Part shown: one piece after another, positions 1 through 11,400 of the stretch
Layout of the letters: each line of letters starts with the position of its first letter
Numbering within the stretch: position 1 is the stretch's first letter
Assembly (NCBI GenBank): GCA_905221605.1
Contig: CAJNDS010002109.1
Coordinates: 596,168-660,167 of the forward strand
Source: Symbiodinium natans
Lineage: Eukaryota; Sar; Dinophyceae; Suessiales; Symbiodiniaceae
DNA: 64,000 nt
Reading direction: 5' to 3'
The notes under the pieces: model-generated
What the model was told of the DNA's origin: nothing
The model's database searches: none
The model's input: only the letters and a program-made list of their open reading frames with translations
Program-made: the position numbers and the translations under genes

Positions 1-330
1 ACCATTTTTCGGTGTAAGGAGATGATGAAAGGAAGCCCAAAATCCTAAACAAGGGAATCAGGGGCCCTAGTCTGGGTCCGAAAATGGAAGCAGGCCCATC
101 TCATCACGGCAACATGTTGCACATGTGATCTTGCTCGGCGGCAAACCCTAGACCGTCTAGACCCTAAACCCTAGAAATCCAAAGTGGGATCCCTCTTTCA
201 AGGGGAGAAGTATACAGAAGGCCACCCAAACCATCAAACTTTGACGGACAGGGTCAAAACATCCCAAGGGCCCCTTCCTACCCGGGACCCCTGGGTGGGG
301 GGATCCAACAAGTAGATTTTACGCAGATCC

Positions 331-496
331 CTTTAATCACGGGTTCCCCCTACTACCCCCCTCTATACTACCCCCCTAGGTTCCCCCCGTAACTAAGGCT
401 ATTTAGGGATGATCAAGCCTAATTCAGGTTGTTTAAGGGGGGAAACTAGGGGGGGGTAGTATAGACGGGGGTAGTAGGGGAACCCATGATTTAAGG
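331..496. mobile_element. MITE-like inverted-repeat element, family E copy 1
   Basis: The left arm CTTTAATCACGGGTTCCCCC continues into TACTACCCCCCT. It pairs with the right arm AGGGGGGGGTAGTA to GGGGAACCCATGATTTAAG. About 45 bp arms around a 75-bp centre. A related element is at 56360-56492. Confidence 0.65.
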
Positions 497-782
497 GTCC
501 TTATAGAATGACCCACTCGTAGTAGGTGTGTATAAGAGACCATCTTGGGGCACGACTTTTTGGATCCTCCCAAGGGGTCTGGGTAGACCCTAAACCCTAA
601 ACCCTAACACCCTAAATCCTAACACCCTAAACCCTAACACCCTACACCCTACACCCTAAACCCTAAACCCTAAACCCTAGACAAGCCAAGGAGCGTTCGT
701 CGAGGGGGACACGTCTGTGTAGACAGGCTGGCCCTGCTCGCACGAAGCTGGGGGCTCGGGGGCGGGATCGAAACCGTTGCAG

Positions 783-917
783 GTTTAGGGTTTAGGGTTT
801 AGGGTTTAGGGTTTAGGGTTTAGGGTTTAGGGTTTAGGGTTTAGGGTTTAGGGTTTAGGGTTTAGGGTTTAGGGTTTAGGGTTTAGGGTTTAGGGTTTAG
901 GGTTTAGGGTTTAGGGC
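783..917 (+). repeat. (TTTAGGG)n array
   Basis: About 19 near-perfect tandem TTTAGGG units, interstitial since unique sequence lies on both sides. Confidence 0.95.
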
Positions 918-3300
918 CCAACCTGTGTTGCAACACCGAACTGAACTGGCTTATCCAACGCAAGTCCTGGCAAACCCTTCGGCAACTCGGGTTTTGCGAA
1001 CCTGGCGCCGGCCCACGGAACCAAGCCCTTGGGCATTATGGACCCTGCAAGGCGCTGTACGTAACAGGCCTTGAAAACCATGCCCAAACCATCCAAAAAG
1101 TAGAACCCCACAACAGTACCCTTCTACTACGATTGGGTCATAAAGGGATCTATTTTGTGGATCCTCCCGGGGGTCTGGGTGGGCGTGTGCTGCCAAGGCC
1201 CATCCAAACCTTTTTGGTTTGAGGGTGCAATGTCCCCTAGAGGTGATGCGAAAGAACTCCAAATCTAGAAAACGTATGGGTAGTTCTCTGAACCAGGTTC
1301 CTGTGTGGGCCCCCATTTTGTACGGCACCTTGTAAAAAGGACCCCCGAAAAAGTGAACTCACTTTAGAGAACTACCCATAGGAAGATTAGAAGCTTCAAG
1401 CTGCCTACCGGTGTGCCCTCAAACCAAAAAACCCTGAACCCTAAACTCGAAACCCTCAAACCTAAACCCTAAACTCGAAACCCTCAAAACTCGAAACCCC
1501 GAACCCTTCCAACATTGCGGGGACCCTATACAGCTCCCCTGTTCAAGCTCCTGCGGCTTTTGGGGGGGGGGGGGGGGGGCGCTGATTCGAGGTTTCGGCC
1601 CTTAAAGGTGACCGGCTCAAGGTGCCTGCTTGCTTAGGGTTTAGGGTTTAGGGTTTAGGGTTTAGGGTTTAGGGTTTAGGGTTTAGGGTTTAGGGTTTAG
1701 GGTTTAGGGTTTAGGGTTCAGGGTTCAGGGTTCAGGGTTCAGGGTTCAGGGTTTAGGGTTTAGGGTTTAGGGTTTAGGGCGAAAGCCTCGCTTATTCTCA
1801 CACTGTCATGGAACACCAACTGAATCGGCATCCTTTCTTGAGCCCCTCTCATAGGAAGCCTCAGAAAGGGCGCTGAGGGATGGCCTACTTGAACCCTGAG
1901 CGCATCTTGAAGCACGTCGAGCTCGTCTTGTAAACCCTCAGCCCCACACCCTAAACCCTAAATCCTAAACCCTAAACCCTAAACCCTGAACCCTAAACCC
2001 TAAACCCTAAACCCTAAACCCCAAACCCTTGTGGGAGCTCGGGGTTGGGATCTTTGGCTTTGGAGCCCTAAAGCCTTAAGCCTGCCCAGAAGGGTCCTTA
2101 AGGAAGCGGGGGTTTCATGGGGGGTAAGTACCTAGGGAACCTTGGGTTACATACCCTGAACTCCCTCCCTGAAGGACCCTAAAACGCGACCAAGAGCCTG
2201 GTAGGCCCAGAACTTGTATGTGTTGCCGCTGTGGTTCCTCGCTTGGCGTCTTGGGGCGTTTTCGAGGTTTGAAATCGCAAGAGTCACAGGTCTTTTCTCC
2301 TTGCGGGTTTAGGGTTTGGGGCTTAGGGTTTATGGTTTAGGGTTTTGGGTTTAGGCTATGCAATGCATATGGGGGGTTAGAACCCGCTACTTTGCAGGTA
2401 GATGTAGATGCTAGGCTGCCAGGGCACTGAAAACATGTTCTCGGGCTTGGGTTGTCGACCTGCGTGCCTCCTTCTTCCTCCTCGCCCATCCCAACCCCCC
2501 GCCCCACTACCCCGCCTCAAACCCTAAACCCTAAACCCTAAATCGGAAGTCTTACCACAGCGAAATCTGGGTTAAATCAGTTAATCTTCAGGCTCAAAAC
2601 CCCCGCCATCTCTCATCGTTGAGAACGGTTCGCCCCTGAAACCCTGAGAAACAAACTCCTCAATCAGATCCTCTTCAACCTCAATAAAGGGGGAATAGAC
2701 ACTATCTTAAACCTAAACCCTGAACCACACAGACTCCTTAAAGAAGATCCTCTTAGACCTGAACACAGACACTATCCCAACACCCCACGGAGCTGAAGAT
2801 TTAGGGCCGAAGGGTTGAAGGCTCAGACTCACGGGCCCCCCAGATCCTCCTAAACCCTAAACCCTAAACCCTAAACCCTAAACCCTAAACCCTAAACCCT
2901 AAACCCTAAACCCTGACTTAAGGGGGAACAGAAACTATCCCAAAGCCCTACCTAGCTAAGGGTTTAGGGGCCAGAAGGCCCAATGTCGACTCAGGGGCCC
3001 TGCGAAGCCCAAGTTGCCAAGGCCGAACCTGAAAGCCCCAAAGCCCAAAAGAAACCCTAGCTCTGGGCCGGAAGCGTCATCAAAAGCCCTCTGCCCTAAA
3101 CCCTAAACCCTAAACCCTAAACCCTAAACCCTAAACCCTAAACCCTAAAGCCTAAACCCTAAACCCTAAACCCTAAACCCTAAACCCCACCCTAGACCCT
3201 CGGTGCCAAGACTCCAGAGCCCGGCCGTACATCCCAGGATGGTTGCAAAGAAGCACAAGCCGCCTTCCGACGTGAGATATAGGGGCCTAATCATGTACAA

Positions 3301-4390
3301 TGAGCTTAAGGTTTAGGGCTTGAGGTGTAGAGAGGCCTTTGTGTCTCTTGTTGAAAGCATGTAATCTGCGTTCTTCGTCTTGTCCTTGTGTTCCTGCTAC
3401 CGGTGTCGCTGGTCTTATGACAGGTAGGCCTGCATCTGCAACTATCTCGAAAGTAAGTTCAAGAGGACAACGAATAGATGGGCAATAGCCTCATTGAGGG
3501 AACCCAATACAGGCTTGCGTCTGATTCGTCTTATCTTCATGAACATACAAACTCTACAGAATTCTTGTAATGAACAAATGGAAGTTCTCATGCGCAGGAA
3601 AGCAGAAGAATGCTGCTTCAATGCTAGATCAAGAGTAAACCAGCCATGGTTCTATTGTATTTGTAAAAGGAGAGATGATTCAGGATGTGTTTTCTGACCG
3701 AGCAGGATAGGGTAGAAGACGGAGGTCTTTGAAGGAAGTACAGGAGAAAGATAAGCGTTGATGATGTTCGTGAATTTCTTAGAAACCTGTAGAGACGAAC
3801 AGAAAACCTGTGGGACAGAACAGTCTATTGTAGCACCACACTCGGCACACGAGTATCAAATGGACCTATTCTTCACGAAGAGTTGGGGGCTGGCAGGTTC
3901 TGGATGGTTTGGGGTTTGGGGTTTAAGGGTGTTGGCTGAGCTTGTATAGCCCATGGCCCACGAAGTGCTCGGGGTAATTATGTTAGGGTTTGGGGGCCTG
4001 GGGTATATAAAAGGTTTGAGAGTTTGAAGGATCAAACATAGTTACCCCAAAACCTGGTAGAACCTAGAAATCCCCACCCACACACACACACACAAAGACC
4101 GTGAGAAGGACCCGCAAACCCAACTCCAGGTCCCGGAGCCTAGGTTGAACCAGAACCGTGGACCCGCGCCGGGGTGCCTGGGACGCTTTAGGCCGCTTCG
4201 GGCTCTTGGCTTGAGATTCAAGGGCTCCGGCATCTACTTCCATTCTTTGCCTGCTACTGAAAGCACCACGAAGGGAGATCTGGTAAAAACTTCCTGACAG
4301 CGATGTTTACAAGAACCCTGGAACCTAAAACCCCCAGCTGTCTCCGTTGGCTCAACAACGAGTGCACATCGCTCGGCTCGCTCCATTGAG
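3301..4390. other. Unique gene-free stretch
   Basis: Longest low-repeat stretch of the left flank. Short open frames (for example 3494-3697 and 3758-3949, plus strand) show no recognisable motif. A small (CA)n tract lies at 4077-4095. It could hide exons of a spliced gene, but I cannot support one. Confidence 0.5.
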
Positions 4391-4505
4391 GTTTGGGTTT
4401 TGGGTTTAGGGTTTAGGGTTTAGGGTTTAGGGTTTAGGGTTTAGGGTTTAGGGTTTAGGGTTTAGGGTTTAGGGTTTAGGGTTTAGGGTTTAGGGTTTAG
4501 GGTTT
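4391..4505 (+). repeat. (TTTAGGG)n array
   Basis: About 15 units, mostly perfect, with degenerate TTTGGG at the left edge. Confidence 0.95.
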
Positions 4506-7500
4506 ACTGTGTGGCGGTTGAGGGCATGGGGATACTTTCGGGGGTTTTTGGACTGAGTCAGAGGTCAAGATCAGAACTTTCATGACCTACGTACTCGAAA
4601 GCTGATTCTGTCTCAAAAGCCGTACTCAACTTCTGGAACCTATGATTCTAAGGATACTCAATTTCTGGAACCTATGATTCTAAGGATAGTTAGATGGTCC
4701 CTTGGTACAAGCGCTTCAATGGGGATCCCTGATATGCCCTGTAAAACCCAAGGGCCCACACTTTTCAAGAAGACCCTACTAAGACACCATGCCACTCCCC
4801 TTAGAATGTTCCATCCCCTGCTTCAGGAAGCCCATGATCCCAAACCCTAACCTCTCTATTTGGGGAATTTGTTTTCTAGGGTTTAGGGTTTAGGGTTTAG
4901 GGTTTAGGGTTTAGGGTTTAGGGTTTAGGGTTTAGGGTTTAGGGTTTAGGGTTTAGGGTTTAGGGTTTGGGGAGGAAAGGCTTGGATTGAAGGATACCAG
5001 GAATCTCCACCGCCAAAGAAACCCAACAATTCCACAAGACTCGGCGATGGGAAGAGCTGGGCCAACCGCAAATCAGAGCAAGGAAGCCCCTGAAGCATGA
5101 AACCCCCCAGTTGGGATTTAGGGTTTAGGGCTTAGGGTTTAGGGTTTAGGGTTTAGGGTCTAGGGTTTGGGGTTTAGGGTTTAGGGTCTAGGTACTATAA
5201 TCCCAACTAAGGACTGTCAGCATACGGGGGAACATCCCAACACCCCCCAGCCAGGCAGCTTCACGACCAAGAAGAGCAACCTTGGCGGGAGGACGACTAC
5301 GAGTTTTGTTTGGAGTTTGCGGCCCTAAACCCTAAACCCTAAACCCTAAACCCTAAACCTCCTGAAATCCTAAACCCTCCGAGCTTGGAGGAGGTGTCTC
5401 AAAAAAACCCAGCCCCCACCTCCCAACCAAAAAACCTCAACCCTCAGCCTGCCTGGGTCCCCCATCAACGAGCATTCAGGGTTTAGGGTTTAGGGTTTAG
5501 GGTTCAGGGTTCAGGGTTTAGGGTTTAGGGTTTAGCATTTAGCGTTTAGGGCTTAGGGTTTAGGGCTTAGGGCTTTGGGTTCAGGTGCAAACGAGAAGCT
5601 TGAACCCGAAAACCTAAAACCCACCCCTAAGGACGCAGAAGGTGCTTTCGTGCACTTGCTGCAGTGCCTTCACAACTTAGTTGCTGAGTTCATAGGCCCC
5701 AAAGAAGTGCACACTTTCAGTTCTACAGGAGATTAGACTACCCCAGAAAGTGTAAAGTGTGCCCACTCAGCTACTGAGACAAGAGCCCAGCGAACCTGAG
5801 ACCCTAAACCCTAGACCCCAAACCCTAAACCCTAAACCCTAAACCCTAAACCCTAAACGCTAAACCCTAAACCCTAAACCCTAAACCCAGAACCCAGTAA
5901 ACTTGAGACCCTTGTGGAAGCCCTTTCAGCTGCAGGGAGCGTGAGGCATAGCTGCCCCAGGGCAAGCGCCCAGAAGATGCTAGGCGCTTGGTGGAACGTG
6001 CAGCTCGCGAGCACCTGGGCACGGTTCGGCCCCCCTAACCCTAAACCCTAAACCCCAAAACCTAAACCTAAACCCTAAACCCTAAACCCTAGACCCTCGG
6101 ATTTTCAGGTTCCGGGCTTAGGGGTTTACAAAGCTTCGAGGTTGAGGCGTTTGGTGAAGGGACGAGTGATGGTTCATGCTCAGCCCTGCAAGAAGACATC
6201 ACGCCCTTACAGAGCATGTAAGTCAGACAGGGTTTTGGGTCAAAAAAGCCACTTCCGAATTCAGAGGGCGCACGAAAAAGATACAACGAAGTGCAATGCA
6301 AGAGATGCTAACCATTAGCATGCCAACAACCACTTCCGATCACCCGCACTCACGGTCCCTCCCGATGCACTGCGTTTGAGTCCAAATGGGTTGAGGGTTA
6401 ATTAGACCAAAGACCCCCCCCCCCCACCAACTGAACTGTACGAACTACACCCAAACCCCCTCCAGCCCACCCAAACCCAAAACAACAAAACAGAGAGAGA
6501 TAGAGAGGGAGAGAAAGAGAGAGAGAGAGAGAGAGATATATATATATATATACACATATATATGTATACATACGCACAAGCACAAACATCCACAATCCCC
6601 CACCCACCTACCTACCCACCCACCCACCTACCCACCCACCCCCTAAACCCTACACCCTAAACCCAAAACCCTAAACCCACCCCAAAAAAAGAGTCCACTG
6701 CCGCTCTTACGCAGCGGAAGCACCAGCAGCGAGGTGAAGAAGCCGAAGGGAAGAAAGATCAGCAACCCAAGACTCCTGTTCGTGGGGTTTAGGGTCTAGG
6801 GTTTAGGGTTTAGGGTTTAGGGTTTAGGGTTTCGGGTTTAGGGTTTAGGGTTTCGGGTTTAGGGTTTAGGGTTCGGGGCCTAAACTCTGAAACCCCGAAC
6901 CCCTGAAACCCTAACCCCTACACCCTAAACTCCAAGCAACCCCCAGCCCTAAACCCTAAAACCCCAACCTAAACCCTAAACGCTGACCCCTGAATCCCCA
7001 AACCCTAAACCCTCTTGGGTTTGGGGCAACTCCAGGTGTCGCAGTCTGTGGGCAGTTTGAATTAGGCTTTGGGTCGCTTCGGGTCTTCAGTTCTTGTTGG
7101 AGTAGGTACATGGTCCATGGGTTTAGGGTTTAGGGTTTAGGGTTTAGGGTTTAGGGTTTAGGGTTTAGGGTTTAGGGTTTAGGGTTTAGGGTTTAGGGTT
7201 TAGGGGTTTATATGTACTCTTAAGGTAGCTACATGGTCCCGACTTCAGAACCCTTTTGAGAAGGGAATGGACCATCTTTAAAGGACCGTGTAACTTCCCA
7301 GGCAGGTGCTAACCCTAAACCCTAAACCCTAAACCCGAAACCCTAAACCCTAAACCCCAAACCCTAAACCCTAAACCCTAAACCCGAAACCCTAAACCCT
7401 GCAGATGCTTCAGGTGCTTCAGGGCTTGGGGTTTGGCGTTTGTGTCCGTGGGAAGCCTTCGGGTTCTTGAGAGGTGGCTTCGGGGGTTTGAGGGCTTCGG

Positions 7501-7724
7501 GTTGAAGGCTTGCAGGGTCTAGGGTTTGGGGTTTAGGGTTTAGGGTTTAGGGTTTAGGCTCTGAGGTGCCCATGTTTTGGGGTATTTGGGGGGGGTCAAG
7601 GATCCGGACTTTGGGGCTTTGGGCATACAATCCTTCTTGGAACCAGCTGGATGCAGCTGCGGTCTTGAAACGAAACCTGAAAGGGGAGGTCTAGGGCTGG
7701 GACTTTAGGGGGGGGGGGGGGGGG
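4506..7724. other. Gene-free flank up to the viral insertion
   Basis: Telomere-type arrays at about 4878-4970, 5101-5190, 5468-5583 (TTCAGGG and TTAGGGC variants), 5808-5888, 6781-6875 (with TTTCGGG variants), 7120-7206 and 7310-7400. A (GA)n/(TA)n microsatellite is at 6492-6565. An introner-like element lies at 5676-5778. A run of about 18 G at 7708-7724 abuts the viral element. No gene supported. Confidence 0.7.
5676..5778 (+). mobile_element. Introner-like element, intergenic copy (103 bp)
   Basis: Starts CTTAGTTGCTGAGTTCAT and ends CACTCAGCTACTGAG, with near-matching inverted ends. It is flanked by a perfect 4-bp duplication ACAA (5672-5675 and 5779-5782). Same family as the two introns of the UBL-RCC1 gene at 38370-40193. 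Confidence 0.85.
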
Positions 7725-7729
7725 TAGGG
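7725..7729. repeat. Left target-site duplication TAGGG
   Basis: TAGGG lies directly left of the left inverted repeat and the same five bases directly follow the right one (28778-28782). Retroviral-type integrases leave 4-6 bp duplications. The target is TTTAGGG-like sequence next to a long G run, so part of the match could be chance in this sequence context. Confidence 0.7.
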
Positions 7730-8093
7730 AGTTAGGATCGTGCATGCCTCAACTCATGTTTCACCCGCCGAACGCCTCACACGTTTTTTTGCTAGGGTAT
7801 ACCCTACGTTTTCAACATTTCAATATATTTTTGCTCATTTTTGACATCCTCCCCTCATCCGTTCCTCGCAAAAAATCCCAATAAAAAATCAATAATTTTA
7901 TGATAAAAAATATTAAAAATTTCATCATAAAATTTTCCAAAATTTTCATAAAAAATATATTTTCCAAAATTTTCATCATAAAAATCTTCCGAAAAATATT
8001 TGTTGAAAAATTGCATTTTTATAAAATATCTTTGTAAAATTATTTTATCATAATTTTTTATCAAAAATTATTGTAAAAAATCCTTGTAAAAAA
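7730..8093 (+). repeat. Left terminal inverted repeat (364 bp)
   Basis: Begins AGTTAGGATCGTGCATGCC and matches the reverse complement of 28414-28777 without a difference that I can find by eye. The outer 130 bp is mixed in composition and contains the perfect palindrome TAGGGTATACCCTA at 7793-7806. The inner part is almost pure AT with short internal repeats of AAAATTTTCAT type. A 69-codon open frame inside is present in both copies but looks like a by-product of AT-rich repetition. Such repeats are the replication ends of Polintons, usually protein-primed (family knowledge). Confidence 0.95.
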
Positions 8094-8094
8094 T

Positions 8095-8412
8095 CTAAAC
8101 ATACTTATCACCCTCCTTTACAACCTTATAATATTCCATTGTTTCCGGTTTAGGCTGTAAAATTGCTCCTTCGTTTAATTTCTTGATATAGGCGTTTCTT
8201 TTGTTTGTATATGATGCTTCGGTATTTAAATTGCTTGTTCTGGATTTAGGTTTTTCACTGATAGCCTCAATTTTTTCTAACATCAAATCCATTTTACGAT
8301 GCACCTCTGAAATCATATCATAAACTTTTTCGTTAAATTCTTGCTCTTCTTCCTCCTTTGGTTTTTCTAATATCGGCTCCTCTTTAACAACCTTGGATTT
8401 ACTAACGGGCAT
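8095..8412 (-). CDS. Hypothetical charged protein, 105 aa
   Basis: Not recognised. The protein starts with a Lys/Glu-rich segment (residues 1-30), continues with a predicted helical stretch (about 28-55, VYDMISEVHRKMDLMLEKIE, heptad-like), and ends with a basic segment. It is the last gene at the left end and its stop lies just inside the inverted repeat. The start is supported by an AT-rich TATA-like run ending TTGTATAT immediately upstream of the ATG, as seen at other genes of the element. It follows the replication protein on the same strand after a 43-bp gap. Confidence 0.7.
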   Translation of the reverse strand: MPVSKSKVVKEEPILEKPKEEEEQEFNEKVYDMISEVHRKMDLMLEKIEAISEKPKSRTSNLNTEASYTNKRNAYIKKLNEGAILQPKPETMEYYKVVKEGDKYV

Positions 8413-8455
8413 ATATACAATATAATATAAAAGTTTTTTTTAAAACTAAATCTTT

Positions 8456-11400
8456 TTAAAACTTTTCCTTGTCGCTCATACAGCAGTTGCATTTTTTGCA
8501 ATATGCTATGCAGTTGCTTATAGTGTGAGTTTGGTCGTTAAATTTTCTTTGCGCCGTCAGGTTCGTTCTTATATTTCCGTTTATTGACTTTACATAAAAA
8601 TCTACATTGCATAATTCGCACCTTCCATTCAATCTATCTAATAACCAATCTGCTGTAATATAGTTTTTATGGTCGATTTTCCTTTTAGCTTTTCTGTCTT
8701 GCTCCTTATATCCCTCCACCTTTCTTTTCAAATAGTTGTAAATACAGTTTTTATTAAAATCGTCGCGAAGCTCGCGAGCCTCTGGTGAGGCGTCATCGTC
8801 GTCATCATATTTATAAAAACTTACATTATTTAAATCAGTTGCTCTCGTGATCGCTGTCCATATCCAATTCTTATCTACCAAACAATGGTTGTAATCAAAT
8901 ATTGTTATACCTCCTTCGATGCTGGAACCTTGGACACTGTGGCAGGTATAACAATAATTAAATATAAAATGCTTCCTCAACATATCTAACGGCAATTTTT
9001 GTATTTTCTTATCGTGCTCGTCTTCCAACACTACCATATTTTCAATGATGTTTAAAATCTTGTATTTAAAATTCACTTGAAATTTATATTCTGTTGATTT
9101 TAAATACTCTCTGCATATCATCACCTCGCCTACTTCATACTCGCCCTTTCTATTCTGCTTTTTTCTTATTTGGTTTGCTACTTCCTTGCAGGTGTCGTTC
9201 AAATAAGCCACATTATTTTCGTTTAGGTTCATATCGGAAGTGTATTTGAAATATTTTTCTACTAGCTCTCTGACCTTAATGTTATTTTCAAAAATGTCGA
9301 TATAAATATTTTCTAATTTTTTCCTGTCTTCCTCTTTTCTTAACCTCTTACAAACTTTCAAATAAATATTATATTTAAAAATCTTATCAACACAATTATC
9401 AGCATATTCTTCGTGCTCCTGTAAATTTGTTAATTCCGATACTGGTTTTAATTGCTTACCATCTCCTGTTGCCACTATTATTTTATCTTGATTGTTTTCA
9501 ACAAATTCCCTAATTCTATTCAATACCCTTAAACCATTAAAATAAATCTCGTCAAACACTATAACATCATAACCAGAATAATCAAACTTTTCTAACTTCT
9601 CGTCTCCTACTGCTATTGAAAAGAACTTATTAACTGTTACCGCTTCCTTTCCGTATTTTTGGACTAGCTTATTTGTAGGACATACAAATAAAACATTCAT
9701 TCCCATTCGTGCCATTTTTTCACAAATATAACTTTTTCCAGACCCTGCATATTTTGCCCTGATCATAACATGTTTAGCGCTAATAACTTTTTCTATGATA
9801 TTTGTTGTATCATGTTCGTCCTTAATTTTTATTGCTGTATTCTTGTAGATGGGGATTTTATCCAGTTCGTTCTTTTTCCTTTGATATGTTTCACTCGGCA
9901 ATTTTATTTCCTCTCCTTCTTTATTCGTTCTCCATTCTCCTATGCCAGCTTTCATTTCTAATACTTCCTTTGCTTTTTCCACATCTTCGGATTTAATAAC
10001 AAATGCATCTGTTTTTACACTGACTGCCTTTATATAATTTTTCCTCAATTTGATGTAATCCTGACACATTTTAAAATTATGATCTTGAAGCAACAGCTCC
10101 TTTATGTAAATAAAACCGTTGTTTAATGTTGCCTTGTCTGAAACATTAACCAAATAATATTCCAGACCTTCTTCTTCTGTCGTCTGTATTTGTATAGAAA
10201 AATCATCATTTTCTTTATCACCTTCATAAGTTGTTTCGTTTCTACATTCCATTTCTGTTATTTTGTGAATTTTACCCCCATGCCTTACTTGAAAATCTGA
10301 TGCTTCCCTAATGTTCTTAAAGACGATGCTTTTTTGGTCAGTGCTACCCGTTTTTTCCAAAAGTCCGATATTAACATTTACAATAAGTTTTTTAATCAGT
10401 TTATCCAGCTCTTCTTCGTCGCTAATATTTTTGTTCCATAATTCTTTTACATAATCGTTATAATTTACCTCGTGAATAAAGGATGGTGTCTTATAATACA
10501 ATATGTTCAGTTTATTAGTGTCAATTTGTTTCAAATATTTTCCATAAATCAGGTTATACCTCTTGTTAAACATTAAAAAAGTGCTGGCTTTTACAATTCC
10601 ACAGTGACTACAATCTTCAACGAAAAATAAAGTGTAGTCCGACATCGTGTTAAAATCCATCTCTTTAAGGTAGTTTTTCCAGACATCGAACTGATTGAAA
10701 ACCGGCACCTGTGTAATCCCTACTAGTCTGCTTGTGTATGCTTTCGTTATGTCAATCTCGGTTAGGTCTTTTGGTATAGAACCCTTGTCTGTGAAAAGTC
10801 CTGCCGGTGGTATGGTTTTTGCTTCGTCGTAAATTTCCAAATCCACTTTGTTATAAAAAGACTTGTGCAATGGATTAAACAGACTTTTGTTAAAATGAAA
10901 CATTGCATCGTTCATATTGTTGTATGTTTTTTCGTTATCAACTGCTATACATCCATCAGAAGAGTCCTTAATCAGGTTTTGGGTTTTTATTATAAAGGTG
11001 GTTTTTTTAAGTTTCATTTTTATTTGTGTTATAATGCCTGCTTGAAATCTGATCTGTGGCTCATATCTAGCATTCACTAGTTCAAAAAATATTTCGGTCA
11101 AATTGTTTAGCTCGGGCACTAAATGAATAGTTTTTGGCTCTTTATCTTTGCTGACCATTTTTAAAATGTCGTGTGTATCTCTGAACATTTTAAATTCAGG
11201 TGGCTCTTCTTTTTCGTTTAAATGGTAGTCTGTGGAGGCTTTCACCAGTGGTCTTTCTTCTTCTTCGTTTTGTTTCTGTTCTATACTTTTTAGATCGTTA
11301 TTTATGGTGTATATATGGCTGTTTTTTACTATGGCATAAAACGGCTTTATTCTTCGTTTGTTGTGCTCGGGCTCGTGTTTGTAAATCAGTTTGTTGAAGC

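Larger units (their letters stand above)
1..3300. other. Gene-free flank: telomere-type arrays and spacers
   Basis: No convincing gene. Holds an inverted-repeat element (331-496), telomere-type arrays at about 597-679, 783-917, 1634-1779 (with TTCAGGG variants), 1943-2026, 2850-2913 and 3092-3187, a 19-bp G run at 1561-1579, and unique spacers of 100-500 bp. Arrays occur in both orientations. Confidence 0.7.

Noticed and set aside
783-917. True chromosome end
   Set aside because: Arrays are short, in both orientations and flanked by unique DNA on both sides, so they are interstitial.
7855-8064. 69-codon frame inside the left inverted repeat (and its mirror at 28443-28652) as a gene
   Set aside because: Built from AT-rich internal repeats, identical only because the ends are identical, no start context or motif.
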